From contig JACKQL020000041.1 of the NCBI GenBank assembly GCA_018296165.2, positions 1 through 64,000 of the forward strand: a stretch of 64,000 nucleotides of DNA. Direction: 5' to 3'. Below are positions 24,266-33,057 of this stretch, in pieces; position 1 is the stretch's first letter, and each line of letters begins with the position of its first letter. The DNA comes from Termitomyces sp. T153 (lineage: Eukaryota; Basidiomycota; Agaricomycetes; Agaricales; Lyophyllaceae). A program made the position numbers and the translations under genes. The notes under the pieces are model-generated. The model was given only the letters and a program-made list of their open reading frames with translations, searched no databases and had not been told where the DNA came from.

Positions 24266-27200
24266 CTTGTCTCCATTTTGTTATCATTCTCATTATTGTT
24301 TTGTATCCCACTCGAATCCATTCTTGTTCCATCTCAACCCCATTTCAGTTCGTCCGACGCTGTCTCAGTGACTCCATCCAGCCGTTGTGCCCAAGTCTTC
24401 CCCAACATTAACAACCTCACAAACTCCACGATTACAATTACAAACCCCGACACTCTTTCACCAGATCCAAACCTCACTCTTTGCTTGGTTCTGGACTCCA
24501 TCAACCCCAATTGATCTTCCATCAACCCCGGCTCCGCTCCCATTGATTGTGCAGCCTTCCACCCCTTCATGTCCACAAATCTCCCATACGGTCTTCTGCC
24601 TGAACCCTGCCAAGCCCGTCCCGTTCCCTCGCAATCCGACTTCTCTGGATCCCCCTGGACCTGTTCGGGTCACATCCCACGGACTATCCGCACAAGCAAT
24701 CAGTGTCCAGAACGCTTTCGAGTGTCTGGTTGCCAGTGCAAGGATATCATGCCCACCTAGTAAGGACTCGCCCAGTGCAGCTGAGCCCCCGTGGTCAGTG
24801 GAACCTGACACCCACCTCTAGTGGCTGGTCTTGGCTATACAATGGGCATGGCAGGTCAATGACAACCTACCACAATATTGTCACAAGTAGGGATCTTGGT
24901 TCCAGTGACATTGTCAGTAGAGGCAATGGAGGTTGATGATGAGGGCCTAGACTTGATCACAGTTCTGATGGAATTGTTGGCACCTCTTTGGCAGTTGTAT
25001 CTGCTGCTGCCTACCTTAATGCATATTTCTGACATGCCTTCTCCTTTATTGAGCATGTCAGAGTGACTAGAGGCCACCTCAACTAGCAAAGGCAAAGAGA
25101 AGGCAACTGCAACATTGCCTTCTGCACAGGCACAAGGGAGTAGTGCTCCTTCATTGACTGCCTGGAAGATGGTTGAGTGATGCTTCTTGGCAAAAGAGAA
25201 GGGCAAGGGCAAAGCTAAAGAGCCTGAGCCTTCCACCACTGCAGGTGAGCAAATCACTCTGCTGCTCCAGTGACTGCACAAGGCAGAAGTGCTAGAGGAT
25301 ATTGGTGCTGACATCCTCGAGAACTCTGTAGTGCAACTTGCACTGACTCAAGTTCTGAATGAACTTGACATTGTTTAAAATCAAAGGAATGAGGCCTGGG
25401 CAAACTTCTTCTGTTCAGCATTGGGGAAGGGGAAGTGTGTTGCCTCCCCTCAAAATCATGCAGAAGCAAAGAAGGCTTGTACTGAGCCTTCTGTGTTTGT
25501 TGAGGAATCCTTGACTCAGAGGGCACCACTCATGCCCTATGATGATGTTCCTGCTGGTGATGACCAGAGAATGAATGAGTGCCCTGATTACAAGGCGGCT
25601 TTGTCCTCTGCTGGGCCATCCAAGCCAGTGGTGGCTTCAATGAAGCCACTTAAACCAGCAGTTATGAAGGAGGGAGCTTCAAGGCCCTCCACAAAGCAAG
25701 CTGGCACAGTGAAGCCAGCTGCCACAGTAGTATAGGCAGATAACCCAGTTGTCACCACTCCAATTGCCTTCCTGGCTAATGTTCCACAAAGAGCAGAAGC
25801 TAGCATGATTGAGGTTCTTGAATCAAGGACATACATTCTGCCTGGCCTGCTGCCCCAGGAGTACATGCCTCCTGTGCATTGGGATCCTTGTGAGAGTTCT
25901 TTGTCAATCAACAACAAGCTGCCCAAGCTGCAGCAGGTGCTCCAGCAGTATCCAACTTAGGTAGCAATGATGATGATGATGTCCCTATGTCTAAACAATG
26001 TATTCTGGACAGTGACTCCAACAACAACACTGTTGAGCATTGTTGCAAGGAGCAACACAATGTTAATGCCAGATGGCTGTTGGCTATTGACACAGAGAAG
26101 CCCAAACTGAACTTCAAGCATCTCAATAATACTATACCTAACTGCCTTTCAAACAGCTGGGAAACTACTTTGGTTTGTGGGTGCTTCAAGTGCCAGAACA
26201 ACTTCAGGGATATTCTCCACCCCAACTTCTATTAGTTGCCAACAACCAATGCAGTCTTTGCCCACTCAACAGAGATGGCTGGGATATCTCACATATTCCT
26301 GCATTATGAATTGTTGTACCAATGGGCTCCTTGTAGGATGCTCATAAATCCAGAGCAGATTTGCCTAATCCTAAAGCTCATTTGGGATAGTGGATCCAAG
26401 TTTACTATGAGGAAGTGGATTCATGCCACTCTTCTCCTTCAGGAGTTCTACCAGATCTCCTTCTACATCACTTCAGACTTGCACAACTGTACAATGCAGC
26501 AAGTCATAAAGTTGACCTCAGCAGAGTTAGAGATGACTCTGCCCAAGAGAGACTGTCATTAAATTCTGGTTCCCTTACCCTCACAATTGTCAGCTATGCT
26601 TGGCTGTATGGACAACAACATGCAGGAAGTGGGACTTACTCAAGTCCCAATCAGCCACCACTTTGACATTGATGCTTGGGTGCAGTACATACTGCACTAT
26701 GGCTATCCAGGTTCACAGAATCTGTACTCAGGCATTACCATTGATGCATCATTACATGTAGACCAACATTTGGTCTTTGGATATATCTTGGGTCAGGCAC
26801 TAGCCCTGACTTCTCTGCATGCATGAATGGCCTATATGAGGTTGTTTGCTATGGTAGTTGCTCAGCTGCATCTCTATTGAGAGGTGGTCAACAGCTACTG
26901 GCACCAGGTAGGGGAGTTCAATATGATCTCCTCCCATACTTTTACTCTGCATAGGCTGCAAGTGCTGCCTACACAAATTAACATCCTCAGTGAGGCAGAG
27001 GTGATTTGTCATCTCCTAGCTAACTGCATGCCCCCATCCTGGGTGAATTACACATATGACTATGGTATATGCTTCCTTGATCACCACTGGTCTGGAAGTG
27101 CACTACACACAGACCTGTTCATGCAGGTTGACAATGAATGTCATCATCAACTCCAAACCATCAGGATACCCCCTGCTGTAGAGGGGTATGATGGGTGGTA

Positions 27201-27750
27201 TGTACCCACTACTGACAACCAGAAGTGCTTCTGCATACTTTTTCAATTCAGGAGAGCAGAAGGCACTCCCCTCTTGGTGTGGCTGAATGGCTGTGCTATG
27301 GAGAGGAGGGGATCTTCACTAATCTTGTGCACCAACTGGCTGAGGTGATAAATGCCACTTTGGCAGCCACAGTGGGACTATTATCCATGGTTCCTGCAAC
27401 AAGTGCAGTCCCAACTGAGGTGGGGCCTTTGTTGTCAGTGGCTTCAGCCACTACCAACCCAGAATTGAGCTCTGGTGCATCCTCAGAGGACACTCCTTTA
27501 GAGGAGTCCATAAAACTGGACTATGCCAACAACCCAGCATTGACCAAGCCTGTTCAACCAGCAATGACTATGCCAGTCATCTCCAGCACTTTGAAAGCAG
27601 TGGTAGCAACTAAAATTGCTACTCCCATAGCTCCTGAGGCTGGATCCAGTGGCTCCAAGAATGCAGCTAACACTGTATTAGAGTGCTGGGCAGACATTGT
27701 GAGCAACAAGGAGCCTGCAGCCTCAAAGATGGACAAATGGGGCAGGTGAG

Positions 27751-27999
27751 CTACTAGATGAGCTCATCCTATGCTGTCAATATATATGGGCACTATTAGC
27801 CCACTCTTCTCACTCAGTGTGTTTGGACAGTGCACTGAGATACACTTTGTCCATGTAGAATTGTTTGATTCTACCACAATTCAATGTAGAAATTCATACT
27901 CAAAATTCCAGTGCACTCTTGTGGGTGGGATGCCATATCCCACTCTTTCTCTGTCATTTACTACTGTTGTCTTTTGGAAGTGAGGCTGTTGATAGACTC
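27751..27999 (+). other. 3' non-coding end of element X
   Basis: About 250 bp between the last coding-like frame and the polypurine tract. No motif stands out. Confidence 0.4.
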
Positions 28000-28009
28000 A
28001 AAAGGGAGG
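28000..28009 (+). promoter_or_regulatory. Polypurine tract of element X
   Basis: The run aaaagggagg ends two bases before the 3' LTR. It is the expected plus-strand primer site and confirms that the LTR at 28012 is a 3' LTR of a plus-strand element. Confidence 0.75.
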
Positions 28010-28011
28010 TA

Positions 28012-28229
28012 TGTAACAGAGTGCCCATTACTTGCCTTCACCTTTGTGCAATACCAATAATAATGTTTAATTATATGGGTAGCATCATGTGATGCTATCC
28101 CTAAAAGTACTATACAATTACTTATGTAAGGCAGCACCTTATTCCATACTTTGTAGACAGAAATATAAACTGGTTTTGACTTACAAGGTGTGAACTGTAA
28201 GCTATGCAACCCATAATGGACATGTTACA
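28012..28229 (+). repeat. 3' LTR of element X
   Basis: 218 bp from tgtaacag to atgttaca, forming the terminal inverted hexamer TGTAAC/GTTACA. It pairs with 7457-7674. The target duplication copy ctctt follows at 28230-28234. Confidence 0.88.
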
Positions 28230-30770
28230 CTCTTTTCCCCATATGCTCAGCAGTTGAGTAGATAGTGTTTTACTGTTTCTGGCTCTCCTTTGCATCTGTG
28301 ACAGTACTCTGATTCCACTCTTTGAATCCTGTGCAGGTGTTTATTTAGTGGTGTGTGGCCCATCTGCAGCTGGATCAGGAGGCTCAGCTGATTCCTTGAT
28401 GCCTCTCTCACCATGGCCTTAAAATCTGAGAATGAGTAGCTGTCTCCAAAAATGTTGTCATATCTTTTGTACCTGAGTAAGTCAACCCATAGCTTCCTCC
28501 ATCTCTGCCTGAGCATCTCATTGTGGACCTGCTTCAGTGCTGAGAGGCTGCACAGCAGTCCTTCCTTCCACTTAGCAAGGTAGGTTGGTAGGAGTGGCTG
28601 TGGATCTGATATGCCTTCCACCACTTCTTTCACTGCTGCATCTACCATCTTGTTGCCCTCTGCCTCTGAGTGAGCTGCTATCCATGCTATTTTGAGTTCA
28701 AACTCATGTCTCCCCCCTTCTCTCCTTACTATTGACCTAATTGCCTTGTGGGCTGTGTCAAAGTAGTAGTGACTTTGCCATTGTTTGAAGATTGCCAGCA
28801 ACTGAATTACTCCCTAGTTGTCAATTTGAACTGTTGTTGCCTTTGGAAGAGCCAGTTTTAATAGTCGATGTAGTCCTAGATTTAGAGGCATGTCTTCCAC
28901 CTCAAAGATCATGTTCCTTGTCAGTGGTCCTAGGTGGTATTGCAGGACCTTAGGTGCATCGTTGTCTTTCACAAGCACTGCTGCTGCTGCTGCCTCTCCC
29001 TTGAAACCTGATCTGTCTGTGTATATCCTCACTTGAGCTTTGTTGTTCCTGTCAAAGGTCAGTAATTCCTCCTTTGTTTCCACTATTCAAGTTTTGAATG
29101 GTTGCACATAAGTGGGTAGCTATCAGACCAGTTTGGTTGTCTCCATATCATTTGCATTGAGATTGAATAGGTATGCCGGTTCATGCAGCAGCAAGCAGTG
29201 GCACATCACATTGTGGCAGACTGTCTTTCTCACTGGGTCATGTAATAGGTGCAATGGGGGGAGGGCTGCTAGCTGCATGGCAGACCTGTGACATACCTTT
29301 GCTATTAGCAGGCTCATTAGTAGGAGTCCTGCATGGATTTCTATCATGTCAGTTGGACTCATCCTCATTGTTCCAGTGATCCTGAGTGCTGCAATCTGCT
29401 GTATTGACTCCATTTTCCTTGTAAAGCCTGCCAACACTCTGTTCTTCTTGGCATCTATTTTCCTGTGTACTGGGAGGTACCAGACCTCTGCTGCATAGGT
29501 TAGTCTCAGAATGGCTACTGCTATATACAGTCTGCTCATAAATTCTGGGCTGAGGCTTGTGGATGGTCTGGTCAGCCTACTAAACATCAAAGCATATTTT
29601 GTAGCTTTTGCAATTGCATATTTTGCATGATTGTTCCATCTCAGCTCATTGTCAACCATCACCACCAAGAATTTGTGCATCCTTACTTGCTCTATATGGA
29701 CTTCTCTGTTGTTCATGGCTAGCCTCTATGCCCACTTCATTTTTGCTCCTGGGGCTGGATCATTGTCCCTCCATCTTGTCATGTGCATTAATTCAAACTT
29801 GCTCATTTTGAACTTTGAGTTGTGTTCCTCTGACTGTTGAAATGCCCCTTTCCACTCAACCATCATTCATTTGAGCTTTTGACTGGTCTCCTTGAAGTCC
29901 TTGCCTGAAATTATTAGCACCACATTGTTGACAAATTCTAGCACAAGTTCCTGCTTTCCATCTGCCACTTCTATCAGGTCAGCATTGTAGAGTAAGTAAA
30001 GTATCATTGAGATGGGATCCCCCTGTCCTATACCATTAAGAATATTGATCCACCATGATGTATAGTCATCAAATTGTATTTTTGTCTGCCTGCCTGTGAG
30101 TAACCTCCTCACAAACCTGACATATTCCTCTGGAACCCTATGCTTTCTCATGTTGTGTAGCAAACATTCATGCACTACATTTGGCAAGGCTCCTTTGATG
30201 TCAAGGAACAGTACTGATACCACTCTACCTTGTTGCTACTCATGCTTCACCCAGTGCATGAGCATCTGTAGGGAGTCAGTTGTGGCATGGCCCAGTCTTC
30301 TTCCAAATTGTAGTCCTGGCAGCAGGCTGTGTTTCTCCATGATGTAAGTAAGATCCTCTGCTACAATTGCTGTGAGTACTTTTGCCATCATGTTGAGGAG
30401 GGCAATTGGCCAGTACACCTTTGGGGTGCTGTACAACAGCTTCCCTAGCCTCCACAGAATGATAGTATATCTCCAGATCAAAGACTGCCCTGAAGAGAAA
30501 TAGAAGGTGGTCCCTAATCATGCTGTATGCCTTCTTTAGTATGATGTCAGGAATACCATCACTGCTGCAGGCTTAGTATGGACTGAGTTGTGCAATACTT
30601 CTTTGGATCTGTTTCTTTGTTATGGGGCCACTTGTGGGGTGGAGCACTGGATAGTCATGGTTCCTAGGGACCATCATCATGCTTAGTGGCTCTGGGAAGA
30701 GTGTTCTTTTGAACAGGCCACATTTCTTGTTATTTGCCTTTGCTTCTCACATGGGTCTCTCTCAGAATAG
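28230..30770 (-). pseudogene. LINE-2 reverse transcriptase and RNase H, right half, 5'-truncated
   Basis: Read right to left, the protein starts inside the linker before RT (about 30770-30500: FKRTLFPEPL, SSDGIPDIILKKAY). It continues with RT (VYWPIALLNMMAKVLTAIVA, VLFLDIKGA, GIGQGDPIS) and the active site FVNN at 29924-29935, where the family has FVDD. A thumb/connection region (29716-29123) and RNase H follow (29083-28250: RIYTDRSG with the first catalytic Asp, VEDMPLNLGLHRL, IAWIAAHSEAEGNK). The Cys/His tail YCHRCKGEPETVKHYLLNC runs to the edge of element X. No endonuclease domain precedes RT, so the copy is 5'-truncated, as is common after target-primed reverse transcription. Several TGA/TAG stops are present. 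The last codons are on the far side of X at 7307-7456. Confidence 0.9.
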
Positions 30771-31440
30771 GTTACTACAAGTGCATGTGTCAGGCATTGT
30801 AGTGGAACATGTTTTGTATTGTATGCTACATGTCCAGTGTAGTCCTCTGCATTGTGACAGAAGTTAACAATGTTATATCTGCAATGGTGCCATTGCAATG
30901 TTACAATGTGTTGTTATAAATACTCTGAGTGGACATCTTTGACTGCTCTCTTGGTTTGTGGGAGTCATACATTGTATTGTGGTATCAGCAGATGTCTGCT
31001 GTCTGCTTTCTGTTGCTATATGACATCCATTGCAAAAACCAGTTCCATTAGCTGGTATGTGCTGTCATATAACTTTTTCTGTTGTCTTTGCTTTCTGTTG
31101 CTATATGACATCTGTTGCAAAAAGCAGTTCTGTTAGTTGGTGTGTGCTGTCATATAACTCTTTAGGCCACTCCATTGTTGATTTTTTTGTCCATCACCAG
31201 ATCCTGTCACAAAAGCATTTCTGTTACAGAAGTGTTTTTGTTCAAAAGCTCTTGGTTTGTCTGTATAGATATTTGTTGAAATCAGTGAAAGTGTTAGGCA
31301 TGGGAAGCCATCACAGAAGCAATTTCATAGGGGCAAGAAGCCATCACAGAACTGTTCATCTGTTGCAAGCCCAGTGGAAATGACCATGCTAATGATTTAG
31401 GCACTCTGCAGACAATTTGTGAAAATATCATTATTAGGAC
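30771..31440. other. Unassigned AT-rich stretch
   Basis: No coding signal on either strand. It contains the 68-bp tandem duplication listed separately. CpG is essentially absent. Confidence 0.4.
31006..31158 (+). repeat. Imperfect tandem duplication, 68 bp, period 85
   Basis: Copies at 31006-31073 and 31091-31158 share ctttctgttgctatatga at the start and ctgtcatataac at the end. They differ at about seven positions, including CA versus TG pairs that suggest a lost ancestral CpG. Confidence 0.85.
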
Positions 31441-31446
31441 AGTATC

Positions 31447-31560
31447 ATGGCTTAGTGGTTCAAAGTGCCATAAGGTTATGCTTCTCTTTGTCAGGATGAG
31501 GTTTGACTCCCTGATCTGCCAATTGTCTACTGATTTGGTCTTTCATTTTATTTATTGCAC
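31447..31560 (+). repeat. tRNA-derived SINE-like copy 1
   Basis: An A-box-like sequence (tggcttagtggttc, 31448-31461) is followed 50 bp later by a B-box-like gaggtttgactccc (31498-31511). The tRNA consensus B box is GGTTCRANNCC, and here the CG is TG. It is not a functional tRNA gene, since no cloverleaf closes. Confidence 0.5.
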
Positions 31561-31715
31561 TTTTTCTCCTGTGCTCTAACCAATGTTTAGGCACACTCTG
31601 AAGCAAAATACTCTCATGGTTTGGGTATTCAGGCTGGCTACCTGCCAAATCCTTTACTGTGCTGCAGCCAACATTGCTCCACAGACCTATTAACTTGATG
31701 GAAATATCAGGCCTT

Positions 31716-31835
31716 CATGGCAGAATGGGTTCCAGCATTAGTTGTATGCTAATGTTGCAGTTTCATATGCTCAGGTTGAGGATTCAGATCCCTTGCTTGA
31801 TATTTGGTGTCTATAAATTTGTTTTTGATTGGTTC
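31716..31835 (+). repeat. tRNA-derived SINE-like copy 2
   Basis: A-box-like catggcagaatggg (31716-31729) and B-box-like gaggattcagatccc (31778-31792), followed by the shared downstream block ccttgcttgat. It shares tttcatatgctcaggttgag with copy 4. Confidence 0.5.
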
Positions 31836-31841
31836 CAAAGC

Positions 31842-31965
31842 ACTATGGTTCACTGGTCTGGATTGTTTATTACTCCAGTTCAACCATCTGTCTGGTTGAG
31901 GATTTGAATCCCTTGCTTGATTCTGATAGTATGGAAACATTTTTAGTCATCATTTCAATTGGTCA
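31842..31965 (+). repeat. tRNA-derived SINE-like copy 3
   Basis: A-box-like atggttcactggtc (31845-31858) and B-box-like gaggatttgaatccc (31898-31912). The tail ccttgcttgattctgatagtatgg then ttttagtcatcatttcaattgg is shared with copy 4. Confidence 0.55.
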
Positions 31966-32067
31966 TTGTTTAGCCAAATACCCTCAGGATTTGGGTATTC
32001 AGGCTGGCTTTGTTCTGCAGCCAACATTGCTCTACAGAGGCTATTAACTTGCCTGATACATCAGGCC

Positions 32068-32215
32068 CTTGTGGCTTAATGGGTTTGAACATTTAAGGTC
32101 TGCTGATGTCTGCAGCTTCATATGCTCAGGTTGAGGGTTTGAATCCCTTGCTTGACATTCTGTAATTATGGAAAGGTTTTTTAGTCATTATTTCAATTGA
32201 CAATTGTTTGTTCCA
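32068..32215 (+). repeat. tRNA-derived SINE-like copy 4
   Basis: A-box-like tgtggcttaatggg (32070-32083) and B-box-like gagggtttgaatccc (32133-32147), the closest match to GGTTCGAATCC apart from C to T. The tail ttttagtcattatttcaattg matches copy 3. Confidence 0.6.
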
Positions 32216-32247
32216 GCAAATGCCTATAATGACATGCTATTGTGAGC

Positions 32248-32375
32248 CACCATGGATCAGTGGTTTGGGTTGTTGGTTAAGCCACACTCCAACCATCAGG
32301 CCTAGGTTTTGACTCCCTCCCTTGACCTAGCAATTTGTAATGATTGATTTTTTCTATTTGATTTCAGCTATTCCA
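32248..32375 (+). repeat. tRNA-derived SINE-like copy 5
   Basis: A-box-like catggatcagtggttt (32251-32266) and B-box-like taggttttgactccc (32303-32317), spaced about 52 bp, then a diverged tail. The boxes resemble those of a Leu/Ser-type tRNA in spacing. Confidence 0.5.
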
Positions 32376-32619
32376 CATAACATCTGATAGCTTTAAATGT
32401 TTTGTAGCTTCAATTATTTTGGAGATTCCTGCAGGTGCAACACTTTTCTCTAGTGGTTCAGTGTATACCTATTTTCCCTGCCAGAGGCCTTCTGGCAGTG
32501 GCTGTCAGTGGTCTGGTCTATATCTATCTCTGCTGCCAGAGCCTTCCAGCAGCAGCCCTTCTGGCAGAAGTTGGGAATCTGGTGTGCCCATTCCTTCTAG
32601 TGCCACAGTGTACTCTCAC

Positions 32620-32657
32620 GAGCTACGCCCCGTGCCTTCGGCACGGGCCTGTAGCTC
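32620..32657 (-). terminator. GC-rich hairpin, candidate Helitron 3' end
   Basis: The arms gagctac and gtagctc enclose a stem cccgtgcc/ggcacggg around a ttc loop. It is a near-perfect hairpin rich in CpG, standing out from CpG-poor flanks. Helitrons end with such a hairpin, which acts as a replication terminator signal. Confidence 0.6.
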
Positions 32658-32659
32658 TT

Positions 32660-32767
32660 GCTTCATCCCAGACCCAACCTCACTTTGTTTGGTTAGGTCC
32701 TTGTATTTCAAACTTAATGCTTCATCCCAGACCCAACCTCACTTCGTTCAGTTAGGTCTTTGTATTT
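32660..32767 (+). repeat. 49-bp direct repeat beside the Helitron hairpin
   Basis: Copies at 32660-32708 and 32719-32767 (gcttcatcccagaccc to ttgtattt) differ at four positions. They lie just inside the presumed Helitron 3' end and are probably subterminal repeats. Confidence 0.8.
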
Positions 32768-33057
32768 TGTTGACCAAGTGTTGCTTTTCTCTTACCATTC
32801 AATACACTGAGATTTCATCTATAAACCAATCATGTATCTATATTACATTATTAACAAAATACTACAATGTCCACTGGTATATATCAGAGATGCTGAAAAT
32901 TATAAAAGTTAGTACTAACCAACCAATTATTTAAACTGTCACACTTACATTTGTAAACCATTAAGAATATCTATACTACATGGTCCAGCTATAGACATTA
33001 GGTGCTGAAGTTCATAGAAGTTAGCAATTTTTTGCTTGAATCCAACAAAACTCACAC

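Larger units (their letters stand above)
23599..24810 (+). repeat. Solo LTR, copy C
   Basis: 1212 bp from TGTCACGATCT to GGAACCTGACA, with the perfect duplication cccac at 23594-23598 and 24811-24815. Its promoter core tatataa is at 24062-24068. It is longer than copy A mainly because a 19-bp unit is repeated four times (24190-24265). CpG retention is the best of the four copies, so it is probably the most recent of this family here. Confidence 0.93.
23287..27750 (+). pseudogene. Unrecognised coding block of element X, downstream of pol
   Basis: On the plus strand, between LINE-1 and the 3' LTR of X, about 3.2 kb of coding-like sequence (solo LTR C removed) reads through scattered stops. The N-terminal part (23287-25400) is Gly/Pro/Gln-rich, then Lys/Glu/Ala-rich with KGKEKATA and KGKGKAKEPEPS. 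The next part (25421-25735) is Pro/Ala/Ser-rich and low in complexity. The middle (25980-26230) has a short cysteine group (CGCFKC). The best preserved part (26587-27348) looks globular, with FDIDAWVQYILHYGYPG, DASLHVDQHLVFGYILGQ and a Trp/His-rich end. The C-terminus (27225-27749) is again Ala/Ser/Thr-rich. I do not recognise a family. It sits where some retroelements carry an extra third ORF, but no signal peptide, fusion peptide or membrane anchor is evident. Confidence 0.5.
7457..28229 (+). mobile_element. Composite LTR retrotransposon X (about 20.8 kb, nested)
   Basis: Two 218-bp LTRs, 7457-7674 and 28012-28229, bound this block. The pentamer ctctt lies immediately left of the first (7452-7456) and immediately right of the second (28230-28234). 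A polypurine tract precedes the right LTR. Removing the block and one ctctt restores an open LINE reading frame across the site, so the outer edges belong to one insertion event. Inside are gag and pol of a chromodomain-type gypsy element, then LINE-1, then an unrecognised coding block, plus three solo LTRs. Subtracting the recognised insertions (about 7.4 kb LINE-1 and 3.5 kb LTRs) leaves about 9.9 kb for X itself. Confidence 0.85.

Noticed and set aside
23287..27999. The extra X block as an env gene
   Set aside because: No signal peptide, cleavage site, fusion peptide or membrane anchor is apparent; position alone is not enough.
1..31000. Ascomycete-type RIP as the cause of decay
   Set aside because: RIP in Neurospora favours CpA, but CpA is abundant here and CpG is what is missing. 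Deamination of methylated CpG fits better.
31447..32375. True tRNA genes
   Set aside because: A- and B-box-like motifs are present, but no acceptor or anticodon stems can be closed.
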